NCBI GenBank assembly: GCA_964036045.1
Contig: OZ038378.1
Coordinates: 41,541,228 to 41,605,227 of the forward strand
Source of the DNA: Eutreptiella sp. 'Long Island Sound 2002'
Taxonomy: Eukaryota > Euglenozoa > Euglenophyceae > Eutreptiales > Eutreptiaceae
Length of the DNA: 64,000 nt
Reading direction: 5' to 3'
Shown here: in pieces, positions 1 through 13,399 of the stretch
How positions within the stretch are numbered: the stretch's first letter is position 1
How the letters are laid out: each line of letters begins with the position of its first letter
The notes under the pieces: generated by a model
What the model saw: the letters and a program-made list of their open reading frames with translations, nothing else
The model's database searches: none
Told to the model about the DNA's origin: nothing
Translations under genes and position numbers: made by a program

Positions 1-590
1 AATCAATTTTGTTTCGCCTATATCTCCAAGAAAAATGAAGGAGACAACAAAAGGAAGGTTGATTCGTGATCGGGGAAAAGAGTAGAACAACTCGAAATTC
101 ATCATATCCATTGCGGCCACCTCAAAATCGAAAGTCCGATTCTGAATGTCTGAAAAAATCGGGTAAATTTTGCGAGTGTACAACATGAAAATTGCGGAAG
201 CAACGAACCCTCTTCTGATGAGATTTGACCCTTCATCGGGGTTTTCGCTAAAATATCTGGAAATAACAGTTAACCAATCGGTTACCGCAAAATCGCGAAC
301 AACTGCCAGTCGCCAATACATTGACAATCAGAACGGAGAGCTGAAAAATTACGGAGACATTATGATAAAAAAACCCTGTTGATTCCTGATATTTTGATAT
401 ATACATCTCAGCCGGCGGCGCCTCGGTATTTAATATGGCCGCTCATAGCTGGAATGGCCAAGCCTATCACACTATCACATCAGGTTGGGTCAGGTGGATG
501 CAAGAGTATGATATTGGCCAATGGCGGCTTGCCGGCCCATAGATACACCAAGTGACCCAAAGATGGCCACGGGGATCCGAACCGGCTTCA
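1..590 (-). repeat. LTR fragment of the A/B/D family, cut by the window edge
   Basis: The stretch matches the distal quarter of the long LTRs at 19835-22190, 30626-32981 and 40855-43117 and ends in the same ...ccggcttca, which is the LTR start (TGAAGCC) on the minus strand. The remainder of the LTR lies left of the window, so this is either a solo LTR or the 5' LTR of an element extending leftward. No polypurine tract follows position 590, which agrees with an outer LTR edge. Confidence 0.8.
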
Positions 591-1497
591 GGTGCAGGCG
601 CAACTGCACGCATTCACCTCCTACGCCGCCTCTCAAATGTGTTTCGGCCGGTGGTACGCGTGGCATTGGGCCGGTGCTACTGTTTTGTCACCAATGGCAC
701 CTCCGGGGCTGACGCGGAGGCTGCCTAGGAACTGGGCCGGTGATTGAGGGTTGCGTCCCCACTACTGCATTGGCTGCTGCAGTGCTCTGCTTTTGTGTTC
801 GCCGGGGCCCCGGCTGGCATGGGCTGGGGCCGGCGCGTCGTGGTGTGGTTCCCCCTCCTTTTCTCTGCCGCCCGTGTCCTACGGGTCTCTCGCGGTCGGT
901 GTAGCGGGTTGTTCCGTCCGGGTACCTGTCTTCCGTGTCCGTTGGTACCCCATCCTAGGGGGTCTTTGCGTTCCACCTTTTTGGTCCGGTAGCGTTTTGG
1001 GGATGGGCCGCGTGTCTTTTGTGTGTTGGTATGCGCTCGCTCTGGCGTTGCCTCCGATCGTCTTGCCCGGCCTTGGGTGCCCTCAGTACCTTTATTCTTT
1101 TTGCTTGCATTGTGCGGGGACTTTTTAGAGGGTGTTGCTAGGGCCGTTCCAATGGGTTTGCACACTCCGCGTTTTCTATTCGGGTTCTTGCTCCGTCTTG
1201 TCCGTGTTTGTGGGAAAGAGAGCGGCGTTCCGGTCCCCGTTCCGCCCCCCTCGCTGCATCTCGATAGATTCTGTCGACAGGATGCGTGCGGCTTGTTGCG
1301 GTTTGGCGTGTCTTTTGATTGTCACGGACAATATTCTCAGCCCGGTGGTATGGTGCCGGGTTCCTATTCGGGTTTGGCCTCCTCACGGAGTTTGTGCACG
1401 CCGTTGTTAGGGCTGACGCTAAGATTAGGTCCCCGGGCGGCTTGAGCTAGAACGTCTCGTCGGGAAGGGGTTGCTGGCTCTCCGTATTTGTGCTCCG
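591..1497. other. Unassigned GT-rich spacer
   Basis: About 0.9 kb lies between two LTRs. It is rich in G and T on the plus strand. Short open frames exist on both strands but show no recognisable domain, zinc-binding pattern or similarity to the retroelement proteins elsewhere. I see no RNA gene or repeat unit. It is probably older flanking DNA or a decayed repeat. Confidence 0.4.
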
Positions 1498-3095
1498 GGC
1501 AGAAGGGCTTTAGGACCAACCCCTGCCATGGTGCGAGCTCTACCGCCCATACCCGATCTCGCCACCCTCTTCCCCGTGACTCCGATCGTCCTTGACCTCA
1601 CTAATGTTTCCATGCTTTACAAAACCAAAAATTCAAAGTTCCTGCAAGTACAATCCTTGACAACACAATCCGAATAAATCCCGGAGGTACACCCTTGGCA
1701 ACCCTTGCAATAAGAACCAAAGACTTGATCAATGAATTCGAATGAATTCGACCAGTGAAGCCAAATGATTGATCACCAGATGGAATTGAGTGTAACCTCA
1801 TCAATACATGGACATGATCATGGAGGAGGGAAGAAATGAGACGGTGTCGGGCAAAGGGAGAGGAAGAAACAGAAGTATAAGTGAAGCCCTGGAATAGAGT
1901 ATGCGATTATTGAAGACGATGTTGCATCCCTACTCCAAGAATCGATTTTATGTACCATGCACACTCGAACTACGGACATATGACACCATGCGAACACAAC
2001 CTCGGTTCAACACATTAAGAAAAATGACATTGATTCACGGCGGTCATGCGCGAGAAAATGACATGAATGACGTCCATATGGTACAGGGCAAAACACAAAG
2101 AAATGATACGCGACGCAATTGCATCATCGGATTCAACATAAGCGTGGCCCCACATGGCCCATCCCCACCCTTGCCTACAAGACGGCAAAACTGGAATTGA
2201 GAAACATGAGCTCCAAATATGAGGATTGTCCCACCGTGGATCAAGTCTGACACCATGACCTCCATGAACACAAAGTACAGCATGGCCACATACATGACTT
2301 GTCCACACTCATGAATCACCAATGATCACGTGTACACAGCTTGCAATGATGATCACCAAATATGAGTCGCTAGAGTGACCTCACAGCAATACCAAACATC
2401 TGGCATGTGTGACACATTCCGTGTATCATCATGCTGGCAATGCCTCGGTACTTCATACCGGACACCGGGTGCCTATCACTTAGCAACAACATACACAATC
2501 GCCTGCAGGTGAATAGATTTGGCGGGTTTACTTGCTGCTCGCGAACAAGACATCAAGAACGGCCAGCCCACCAAACCTCACATGTTTGGTGTTTGCTACA
2601 TACCAACTGCTGGGCTCCTGCGTTTGGAGTATCGCGAACCAAAGGCACGAACAAAATGTAAAGCCAACACATGACATATGCCTCATGCCCTCATATGCTT
2701 GGACACACCACTCAGTCCAATCACCTTGTGCCTAATTGCTTGGGAGCTGCAGGCATTGGCAAACACAAAATGTCACGTGCATTAGAAACCATCCACACAT
2801 GGACATGTGAAACCAATATTGCCTAATTGCATGTTCGTGTGACACCGAACCGATTCAACGCATGCTACTTGGAGAGAGATGGGGCAAGAGTGCACGCGCA
2901 CGCCAACAGGAACCCGAGAAGGGCGCGCGCACACACAGCAGGCCTGGTCTGAACCACAAACGTTAAATCCTCCATTCTGTGGTTGAGAAATTGTAGAAAT
3001 TCTGAATTCCCCTAAATTTAAAGGCAAATTGCTGAAATCGCTGAAATCAGTGAGATATGGAACAGTGCAGCCAAATGGGATCCGAACCGGGTTCA
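1498..3095 (-). repeat. 3' LTR of element A
   Basis: The stretch aligns with the 5' LTR of A at 12345-13318 (shared blocks around 1500-1550 and 1975-2905) and with 38757-38937 at its terminus. It has about 425 bp (1550-1975) not present in the other copy and lacks about 1 kb that the other copy has near 13319-13399 and 37802-38745. It ends ...ccgggttca directly before a run of C, the complement of the polypurine tract. The divergence between the two LTRs shows that A is old. Confidence 0.7.
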
Positions 3096-4439
3096 CCCCC
3101 CTTCCCAGAGCATTGTCACCTGCTCGGAAAGACCTAAAGAGGAAGAGAGAATCACGATTGTGCCCTAGGCGCCCCCCTCACTGTGGGGGGGTACCACATA
3201 CACCGTGGCCACCCGCCCAAGTAATCGGGCGGGGGGAAAGAACTCAAGAGAATGAAATCCCTTCTCTCACCACTAAACCCAAAGGCATGGGCTCAGCAGA
3301 TCGAAGGTAGACAAAAGCAACGTAGTCGACCGGTCTACATAAAAAGACCACAAACAGATGTATGATGCTTGATATGCACAGCATGAACCCCTCGCATGAC
3401 GCGCACTCCCACCAAGAGACAAGAGAGTAATGGATCACCTCCAGGAGAGATTGGTATTTGGGGGGGTCATCATGCATCATGACAAGCATAGACAGGAACA
3501 ATGCAGATTTTTTTTTCAAGTTCGGAAAAAAAATGTTTTCCAAAATTTTTTTCCTTTTTTTTCTCCCCAATTTTTGGATTCATCGGACTCCGGGTGCAAG
3601 ATGAGCTTGAAGGGACGTTGCCATCGCGTCCGGCTTGCAAAAAAATGTTTTCAGATCGGGTGGGATGGTTTCAAGGTGCCCAAAATGTGGAGAAATGAGA
3701 AAATAATTTTTCTACTAAAAAAAGTAACATTTGTTACTAACAAAAGCGCAAGCAAAAAACTGAGATCTCCAAACTGACGGATCCTGGAGGGATACCGACC
3801 TCACCAATCGACGACCACAGCTATCAGGTGGCTGCGGATTCAGACGGAACGCAAAACGGAGCCGGTAGGTAGTTCTTTTGTTACTAAAAATGAAACAAGA
3901 GTTCTAAAAATAGAACGTGGCGTGCTAAAAATAGAAATGGCACTTTGGGGGGGGGTTTAGCACCCCCAACGTTCCCCATTGCGTCCGGCAACCTCCCCAT
4001 AGGTCAAATTGCACCCAAAAGTGGCGAAAAGAAAACAACAAAACAACGTGGGTAAGGAGAGCAAAGCAAAGAAATATCAACTTCATATCCCCCGCAAACT
4101 CTGGAATTCCAATCCAGATGTTGGCAAACGATCCTATATAGCGGGGGTGTCGCTCCCGCCGATGCACTTACTAAAGGCTCGAGCAAATGAAAAAAAAGGA
4201 AATATGAGCGGATGTTGACAATTTTTGATCCGTAGGAATCTGCTTGGCAAGAGACGACCGATTGTGCACACAAAAAAACTATGAACACAATCCAACACTG
4301 ATCTTGGTTCCATATGCTCGTCTCATGTCAAGGAAATCGGGAAGGGGGGTACTTGGGAGGTATTGAGCCATGGTATGTGCATCCGTGTGGCAAATTAAGC
4401 AAAAACAAACAATCGTATCAAGGATGAAGGGAGAGTCAC
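3096..4439 (-). other. Polypurine tract and 3' noncoding region of element A
   Basis: On the minus strand the bases just before the LTR form a purine run (reverse complement of ccccccttcccagag), the expected plus-strand primer. The rest, up to the end of pol, is about 950 bp longer than the matching region of element B. It contains AT-rich, poly-T and poly-A tracts around 3510-3750 and no supportable gene. It may hold a small unrecognised insertion. Confidence 0.55.
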
Positions 4440-7400
4440 TCAATCCCGCTCGTGCATGATCAAATGCACCATGAGATCTTTGACATCTAAACTAATCCCC
4501 TTTTTCTTGAGATAATCCAACCACACCGTGGTATGCCTCGGCACAAAACTACTGGGAGGTTCCCGCGAGTCTCGCGAAGCAGCAAAACCTTTCCAACAAA
4601 CCTTGTATAGCCTCCCCCCCGGCGTGGCAGTGTCCGGCTTGTCCGTTAGGATTCGCTCCGCAATATAGTCATCCTCCACCGTCATCGTCCGAGTCCAGGT
4701 CTCCCGACGTAAACTCAAACATCACCGCTCGCCCGCTGGGATCCGGCGCCCGTGGTCGGCGTTGTGTATGGTCCCGATCCAGGATTTTGTTGTCCCCCAC
4801 CTGCCCCATCTTGCGCACGATGATCCCTGGGATATACCACGATTGTTGGCGATGGCGGGTTAGCACGTCCTTGTGATGGCGCTCCACCCAAACGGTGTCC
4901 TTCAGGGAGTACTTGTGGATCTTGCCTTCCTAGAAGTGCTTGGCCCTCCTCTCATGCTCATCATGCAAAGACTTGCAAACGTTGGCTGCAGTGGCATCCG
5001 CTTCGCTCATCATGGCGTCTGCATCCCGAGCAATCTTGCCATGGTTCATCCACGGGAGAGTTCGAGACACTCGATGCCGTAGCAATAAATTGCGGTACGG
5101 AGACAATCCTGTAGGCCCCGATAAGTCAAGGAAGGCTTGTAAAACCCTCCAAAGAGAGTGAAACTAATTCCTCCCCGGCTCCTCGATGTGCCATTGGCGG
5201 AACTTCTCGAACATTTGCCTCCCAGCGACCTCCGTGCGTCCGTTTGACCGGCTGTGATACGCCACGGTCTTGCCATGTCGAATTGCCATATGCTTGCACA
5301 TGCTTTTGAACCAGAAGCCAACAAATTGACTCCCCCGGTCGCTGCATATGACCGCTTGGACGTCAAAGATTGCGGACCAATGCCAGATCATGGCTTGGGC
5401 AACGGTCTTGGCTTGGAGGCCCACTCCATGCTTGTCTTTCTTGTCCTTCTTCTTGGACTTCTTACCCGGAAGGGCCACAATATAACCGCTATGTCGGTCC
5501 ACGGCAGAAAGAATACAATCGTATTTTCCCCCCTCAACCGTGACCCCAGGCATGGCAAACACGTCCACAGCAATGGAGCGGTTCTCAGCTGTGGAGTGGT
5601 TTGGGCTTTTTGTTGCCCTACACACGGCACAATCGTTGATATACCGATTCAATATTGCGTAGTATCCGGGAGGGAACTCAAAACCCCATTCGAAATCTCG
5701 TTGCATCTTGTCGCGGCCCGGATGCATAAGTTGGGCATTGTGCCAATGGGCAATGAGCGCCTCGACCCGGTTTCCTGGCACCAATAGCTTGTGGTTGAGA
5801 AAGAGCTTGTCGCTGTCCTCCGTCAAGCCTTCGGGCCACTGATCGTCCGAGGGGGCACTGACGGCGTTCGGATACTTGATCCATCCTCCATGAGCACCGA
5901 CTCCACGCACTCAATGGGCGCCATGAGACATTCCTCCAAAGTCTCTTCCATCAGAGCTCGAACTCTGGCATCCCGTCGTTGACTCAACTCCACCTTGGAT
6001 GCCATGACCACAAAGCACGTTGTGTTGCCCTCTTGCATGGCTTTCTCGAGCTCAATGATGCGTTAGGCCTCCTCTGCTTCCCCGGCGTCTCCATCGCTGG
6101 ATATGTCCATCCAAGCCTTGCCAGCGGGATAGGCCCAACGAAGGAGGGAATGAGCTACAGTATTGTCCGTCCCGGCAACATAGACGACGCTCAAGTCGAA
6201 GTTCGCAAAAGTCTCGTGCAATCCGGCTCGCCTTGCAGCTGGACCCGAGGGAGTATCCATATGCTCCTTGTGCCAACTCTGAAGTGATTGATGATCGGTA
6301 CATGTGGCCGGACCATTTTCGGAGCGCGCACACAAATGGCATAAGTCTCCTTCTCCCTCGTGGTCCACGTCCGACGTTGGCCTTCTGCCAGGAATCGACT
6401 CCAAAAGGCTACGGGGACATGTGTTCCATCGCACCGGACTTGCTCGAGGACTGCACCCACGGCATAGTCCGAGGCGTCCGTGCGCAGCACAAATCCCTTG
6501 TCCGGGTCTACCCAGAAAAGACCCAATAGACCCAATAGTCGTTGCTTCAACTTGTCGAACGCTTCTTCGGCTTCCGTTATCCATGCCAATTTTTTCTTGT
6601 TTCCCTTGCGACCATCGAACTTTCCCACCTGAAGAACCTTGTGGGAGGGGCCCGGAGAGATCCGCATACATTCGTATATATCCACAATAATAGTTGCAAA
6701 ATCCCATGAACGACCGGAGTTCACTTATGGTTTGGGGTTTTTCCCAGTGGTGTAGTGCTGCCAATTTCCCGGGGATGCGTCGGCGTTGTCCGTGCCCAAC
6801 CACATGTCCAGCGACCTGCACTGCTCTCACAAAGAGTGGGGCCTTTGTGGGCTTGCACACCATGCTGTGCTTGTTGAAGACCCCCAATACTGGGCGCAAG
6901 TCCTTCTCATGCGCCTCGATGGTGCCCGACCCAATACTGATACTATCAACAAACGGGTCAGCACAATCCCGAACGGGTTGTAGGAAATCCTGTGTCATGC
7001 GTTGAAAGGCAGCATTCCCATTCTTGGCTCCCATAGGAACTACCTTCCATTGCATGGGCCCCAGCGGAGTGGACATCGCTGTGCATGGCCTAGAGTTCTG
7101 ATGCAGCGGCATCTGGTGGTACTCGTGCTTCAGGTCCAAAGCCGTGAAGATGCGCTTCTTCTGCGGCTTTTGTAGGATGGAGTCAATCAGCGGTAACGAG
7201 TACGAGTCATGCTTGGTTTGTTCCTTCAATCCTCTGTAATCGACAACCAATCTCCATTCACCCTTCTCCCTTTTTGGAATCATGAAGGCCGGGCTTGCCC
7301 AATCACTATCAGAGGGTTCAATCCAACCACGCTCAGAAAATTCCATCAAGAGCTTCATCATCGCTTTCGCTCGTTCCCCTTGGTATTGACATGCCCGGTG

Positions 7401-9371
7401 ACGATAAATTTTCGGGTTTGGTTTCAGCTTGATCTTGGCGGTACCGAATTTCCCGCGATCCGGAGGATTCTTGTTGGCAACACCACTAAATAGCCGCGGA
7501 TAGGCTGCATCAAGTCTATCCTTGAGCTCGGCTACCTTTGGGTTCTCCTTGGCTTCTTCCGCCGCTTGCCAGGGTATCGAAACTTCCGACTTCACGGCGG
7601 TGTATGCCTTTTGTGGATCCACGTCCGACATCTCCTCGTCTGATATGCCCTGTTCATCGGCGTGGGCGGCCGTTCCCACCGATAATCTTCGAAAATTTCC
7701 GGCCATGGGCTGGAATTCGTCAAAGTTTTCACCCACTCTGGGAAAGCCCCATGTCGGAGGGTTGGACCCTATGGGACCATCGTATTGGTCGGCCAAATGG
7801 TGCATAACTCTTGCCACGAGCTCATCTTTCTCAAACTTCCCGGTCACAAACTCCCGGTCGTCCCAGCAATGGGGTGACTTGGCCTCAGCTCGCTCCTTTG
7901 GAGCAGCCACTCGGTCATGCATACCCATCCGCATGTAGGTGACAACCCGGTCGATCTCCGAGTGAGAGAGCACGTCAACACTCTCCGTAGGGTCACTCTT
8001 TTCTTCAAACATGACCCTCATCGGCACGGCCTCTACCCTCCTGATAAACGCTTCGTCACCAGTGGGTTGGCACTGTGAACCATCAACGAGAAAAGCGTTG
8101 GTACTACATGCTTGTCCCGGGGCGGGCATTGGTATACCCTTGGCGTCGATGAACAAGTGCTCTTCAGGTCCAAATTGCATCTCGTTGAGGATGATGGAGT
8201 CCAAAGTCCGTTTAAGACCCTCCAGCGGACATGGGTTGGATCCTATGCCCGTCACGACCAGGATACCCATTGCTCTGTCCGCCATAATCTTGTTCACCGT
8301 ACGTCTGGTGTCTTCTTGAGCGCCATGCCAGTACATGAGCCCCCCCTCCTTCAATCCCCCATGCTTCGACCACGCAAAGTCACCGTTGTGCCAATGCCTC
8401 GTACAATTCCTTAGCTGCGGGGCATCCTGGGAAGCGAATACCTCCGTCTCGGGTTTTTTGCCTGCAAGTTGTTGAACCATGCGATTGTACACTTGTGCCG
8501 CCATGCCATATTCCATGAGATGACCTCCGCGGTCCCCAGTGAACTTGGTACTCACGGTCCTGACCGCTTGCACGATTCCTTCCTCCTCATCTCCGGTCCA
8601 CTGAGATAATCCTGGGGCATGGTCCGTACATAGCGAAGTAAGACGCTCCTTGTCCTGTCAAACCAACGTTGCATGGTGAGGAAGAGCTCCAATGGGGTTG
8701 CTCACCATAAAATCATACCCCATAATAATATCCCAACGGGAAATATCCACGTCATAAAAATTCCCAGAAAAGACGATCCGCTTCGACAAATCAGGTCGGC
8801 CCAAGCAATCACGTTCCCAAAATTCCATGCCAATAGTGGCTTCATGGGTGCCCCCACCCATAATTTCGCCATTGGCGACCTTCAAGCGCACCAGTCTTCG
8901 GCTGGGCTTCAGAAATTCTTCCGAAAACAATCCCTTCCGGACCAAGCTCACTTGGGCACCCGTATCCACCAATACATTCGCAATCACCTCTTTCTTTCCT
9001 CACCGTACTCGAACTTTCAAGTCCAACTGCTGTTTCTCTCCATGTGGAGTATGGACAACTCGCACGACATGCAACTCTAGTGCGCATGGGTGCATCAATT
9101 CTTTCAGCGTATGATCCCGGATGGTGTAGATCTTGGGCTGGTCATGCCCATCCACGGGGCTTTCTGTGGTCTCTCCATCATTTATTTGTGTGCGACCCGA
9201 ATTCCATATGTACTTCCCTTGGAAGGGTGTTCCATGAGCTGGGACTCGCAAAGCTCAGCTTACTTGGCTCTTCCGGAGCCCCCGTGGTAGAATGGGTACC
9301 TTCTTTCTTTCAATTTTGCTGATTTGTGGCGGAGAGACCTCCGGTGTCCCATCCCCTTGGGTGCTTCTCTA
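4440..9371 (-). pseudogene. pol pseudogene of element A (protease, RT, RNase H, integrase, chromodomain)
   Basis: This is the broken polyprotein of a Ty3/gypsy chromovirus, collinear with the intact pol of element B. Reading on the minus strand: an aspartic protease with VDTGAQ at 8658-8987; an RT block at 6063-8573 with the family pattern around LVVDYRGL, but the active site reads FVDS, so a catalytic Asp is lost; RNase H with RTDASDYAVG in another frame near 6191-6724; integrase at 5164-5910 keeping Asp, Asp and Glu (VDVFAM, CSDRG, GRTEVAG); and a chromodomain ending at 4440 (LYKVCWKGF). At least five frame changes separate these blocks. The stop near 9369-9371 is the TAG that also ends gag in elements B and D. 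It cannot make a working enzyme. Confidence 0.85.
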
Positions 9372-11060
9372 GGTCCGGTTTACCGCAGCATCATCATGCT
9401 GCAAATCACCTCGGCCTTGACTTCCCATTCATTCTTGCAAATTTTTCAAGTCCTCCGTGGCCTTCCTTAGCGACTCGCAACCTCATCAATTCGCCAAATC
9501 CACGGATCGCCACCGTGGCTTGCTCCCACATGTCGACCTCCATCAGCTTGCCTCTTTTTCCATTCGTCCATCCGCTTCTCCTTGGGGACTGTTTCGGGTT
9601 GGGCTTGGAAATATGCCCGCTTGTCCTCCTCGTACACCTTGCATGTTTTGTGGTCGTGCTTATGGGATCATGTTCCTGCCGGTACTCGGTAAAGCTCAAC
9701 GGGGGATTTCCAATTCTCCGCGGCTCCTTTCCTTGACGGGGTGGTGCTTTCCTCCACTTGCCCTTGTCATGACCATACACTTTTGTGTTGTGGGCCACGA
9801 ACGCGAAGACGTGTGCATCTTCATGATCTTCCCGAGTTATGTACTCCCCGCCGCACGACGTCTATCCATCCTTGGACCACAGAGGTTCACTTCGGTCTCC
9901 GCCGACCGTTGGATCTTCTTGGACGGCGCGATAATTCCGATCGTCCCGGCGCTCGCTATTCCCATGGCCGTGACGGTCCTTAATGTGAGCTTCGTTTTTG
10001 GAATTTATCTTCAACTCCACCTCACGAATTGGACTATTGAGCCCAGGCTCATGCGGGCTGGGATCATCTGCATCCTCAGCTTCTCTCCATGTCTCCACTC
10101 GACGTTGTTGAGCCGCAGCAAACGTCCTCCGGCTGTGTCCCCAAGCACCTCCACGTAGACCGAATTCTTCATGGACATCATCCGGTCCGGCTCTCTGAGG
10201 TTTCGCCGGAAACATTCCATGATACGAGGATGCTGATTTTCTGGCGACATAATGCGTACAGCCGAGCGCTTCTTTGCCCGCTTCGTTTCCCCGTCTTCCA
10301 CACGCTTCTTCCAGTACAATGGTAGTACATCTCGCAAGAGATGGCAAATCTCGCTTGATTCGGACGCATCTTCCACTTGCTTCAGAAGCCGACGGTCCTT
10401 TCGGGGATACCTCCTTCAATCCCTCAACCGAAATTCTCCACGCTCCAACTTGAGGGGTATTGACCAAAGATCGTCCAACTTTGGTTTTGGAGCATCAACT
10501 CTTTCTTCTTGCTCCAACCAATCGAGGTATTGCTCCTCCGTACTGATCCTCCTCTCTCGAATTGGATCACGTAAATCCGCCTTTAGCTCCGAGGCCAAAC
10601 GATGTGGGAAAGTGCGACATGTCCACTTGTCACGGGCATCCTGCAGCATCTCACCCACGACTTTCTTGGCAAAATTGTCCCAGTCGAGGATGAAATCGTC
10701 GAGGTTGGCAGGATTTTCGTTGTAGTAGGGAATTTTCACACCCCGAAGGTCTTTGAGCCTCACGGCATCCCCAACATCCAAAGCGATGACGCCCCCGAGG
10801 CGGATCCCTCCCGAACTCCCATTGCCTGGAGAGTGGAAATACACACCCCTGAATTCCATGTCTTCACGCGGCCGGGGCTCAGCTTCTCCCACGCTCCGAC
10901 CTCCCATAGTCCATATTGCCGACCGCGGGTCCATCACCAATGGAAGTTCCGCTCCTCCACTTGAACCATCTCGGCGAGCAGCTGACCTCAAGGCTTCTTC
11001 GTCCACAAGTGCTGCATAGGCATCTCTGGCGTCGAACGCCGCCGCGGCTGGAGGACTACT
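9369..11060 (-). pseudogene. gag pseudogene of element A
   Basis: The stretch is homologous to the gag of elements B and D. The best block is 10416-11006, which keeps the capsid-like signature (IRLGGV, KIPYYNENP, DDFILDWDNF, CRTFPHRLA). The following blocks at 10011-10376 and 9406-9798 are in shifted frames and the zinc-knuckle cysteines are largely lost. It lies directly downstream of the leader ORF and ends at the conserved TAG at 9369-9371. A structural capsid role is inferred from position and homology. Confidence 0.7.
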
Positions 11061-11099
11061 GATGTCAATCTGAGCGGCCTCCTCACGGGTATGCCGCTT

Positions 11100-12181
11100 G
11101 GGCGTACAGATCCCTGAGCCGTATTCCGGCCTCTTCTACCCCAGCATGACACTTGCCGAAAAAAGTTGGATGTGCCTCAATAGCGAGGGGTCAACTCGTG
11201 GTGACCCATAAGGCGCTGACTCCATGGGACCCCCCATGGGCACCACTCCTTCTGCCGCTGTCCTCAAGGTCGTCACCTGCTCAGCAAGGACTCTGGGGCA
11301 GGATCCCGTGGCAGGTCGGGGCCTGGTCCCGGGACGGGCGTTGCAATTCCTCCACGCTTCTCCAACTCTCTCATCCTGTTCTGGACTGTCTCCAAGTACT
11401 TGATCATGTTGTTCACCACCCGTTGCTGCTGTACCATCATGCTCTCCAACCTGGCCTCGTAGTCCTCTCGATGTAATCGAATTGTCTTCAGATGGTTGTC
11501 AAAAGTGGCCTGGTCCTCCAGCATTCTAGAGGTGGTGTAATCCAACTTATCGAGCTTCTGTATAAGAGCATATTTGCCCACCCGGGGATAACCTCCGATG
11601 AGGAAGTCCACATGATGGCAATGGCAGTGATCGCCACTCCCAGCTTTTCCGGCACGCCGTCTTCTTGGTGTCGTTGTGAGGATGGCGGTCATCTCCTTCA
11701 CGATCCCGTGGCAGCTTTCCCGGAGCTCCACGCTCTTCGCCTCCACCCATAACAGTGTTGCCTGTCCCGTCACCGTCCATCCTAACTTCTTCACCATCGC
11801 CCGTGTGTCTCTGGACAACGGTGGTGGCTACCCTTCGCGGCAATGATTCCCGTTCTGCATCATGAGCAAGTTCAGGATTTGGGGCGGTATGCGACCGGCC
11901 CGCAAGGAAATCTGGCTCTGCGCCGGCATCACCCGAAGGGTAACAGGTTTGATATCCCTCGGAGTCCGACGGAGCACTGAACATCCGGCGGACGGGGCTG
12001 GCCCTCATTTCCATCGCTGTTTCTGCATGGCCCTTGGACGGTTTTGGCGAACCGCGTCTGCGGTAGCGCCTAGTCTTTGAGCCGCTGCTGCAACTCCTGA
12101 CGAGTGCGATGCTTCCGCAGGTACTCGGAGATGACAACATTTTCAACATGATCCTTCACAAAAGGTGACGATGTCCTCCAT
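11100..12181 (-). pseudogene. Leader (coiled-coil) ORF of element A, broken
   Basis: A conserved ATG at 12179-12181 begins Met-Glu-Asp-Ile-Val, matching Met-Glu-Asp-Leu-Val in element B, but the frame breaks soon after and continues in other frames at 11547-12149 and 11273-11818. The last block is a predicted coiled coil rich in Leu, Glu, Arg and Gln and aligns with the coiled coil of B (QQQRVVNNM against KQQRVVDSL). Its function is not known. By position it is the N-terminal part of the Gag precursor or a separate accessory protein. Confidence 0.55.
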
Positions 12182-12332
12182 GTCAGTACCCACTCTTCCC
12201 TCCGAGCAGCTTCTTTCTTCTCGGGCTTCAACTGACGATTCCCGGATGGTGTAGTCAATGGTGACCCAGGGTCCACTTGGGTGGGGCTCATGAGGGCCCA
12301 AGCTCCCCGGGTGGCGGTAGGCGGCGGGTATT

Positions 12333-12344
12333 CCTCTGCTACCA
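12333..12344 (-). promoter_or_regulatory. Primer-binding site of element A (tRNA-iMet type)
   Basis: The minus strand reads TGGTAGCAGAGG directly after the LTR. This is complementary to the CCUCUGCUACCA 3' end of a eukaryotic initiator-Met tRNA, the usual primer for reverse transcription in Ty3/gypsy elements. Elements B and G carry the same 12 bases, and F differs at the last one. Confidence 0.85.
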
Positions 12345-13399
12345 TAAAGAAGGTCTGTAGGACCAATCCCTGCCATAGTGCGAGCTCTACCGCCCAGGGA
12401 CATATGACAACATGCGAACACCACCTCGGTTCAACACAAAAAGAAAAATGACATTGACTCACGAGCGTCTTGCGCGAGAAAATGACATGAATGACGTTCA
12501 TATGGTACATGGCAAAACACAAAGAAATGATACGCGACACAATGGCATCGTCGGATTCAAAATAAGCGCGGCCCCATATGGTCCATCCTCACCCTGGCCT
12601 ACAAGACGGCAAAACTGGAATTGAGAAACATGAGCTCCAAATATGAGGATTGTCCCACCGTGGATCAAGTCTGACACCATGGCCTCCACGAACACAAAGT
12701 ACAGCATGGCCACATACATGACTTGTCCACACTCATGAATCACCAATGATCACATGTACACAGCTTCCAATGAGGATCACCAAATATGAGTCGCGAGAGT
12801 GACCTCAAAGCAATACCTGACATCTGGCATTCGTGACACATTCCATATATCATCATGCTCGCAATGCCTCGGTACTTCACATCGGACACCGGGTGCCTAT
12901 CACTTAGCAACAACATACACAATGATCAGCAAGTGAAGAGACTTGGCGGGTTTACTTGCTGCTCGCGAACAAGACTTCAAGAAAAGCCAGCCCACCAAAC
13001 CTCACCTGTTTAGTGTGTGCTACATACCAACTGCTGGGCTCCTGCGGCTGGACTATCGTGAACCAAAGGCACGAACAAAATGTAAAGCCAACACATGACA
13101 TATGCCTCATGCCCTCATATGCTTGGACACACCACTCAGTCCAATCACCTGGTGCCCAATTGCTTGGGAACCGCAGGCATTGGCAAACACAAATTGTCAT
13201 GTGCATTAGAAACCATGCACACATGGACATGTGAAACCAATATTGCCTAATTGCATGTTCGCGTGACACCGGACCAATTCAACGCATGCTACTTGGAGAG
13301 AGATTGGGCAAGAGTGCTTGGGTAAGAAGATGCCCCGGCTCACATGAAGAGACCTAGACCCAGCCCGCAGAGAGAGTGCACAAGGGGAGATATCCCGTA
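12345..13399 (-). repeat. 5' LTR of element A, inner part
   Basis: The stretch starts taaagaagg after the primer-binding site and matches the 3' LTR at 1498-3095. It is cut by insertion of element G. Its last five bases (CCGTA, 13395-13399) are the left copy of the target duplication of G. The LTR resumes at 37797. Confidence 0.75.

Noticed and set aside
744-1445. Overlapping frames of up to 146 codons on both strands in the GT-rich spacer
   Set aside because: Low-complexity, overlapping in several frames, no domain and no similarity to other window proteins.
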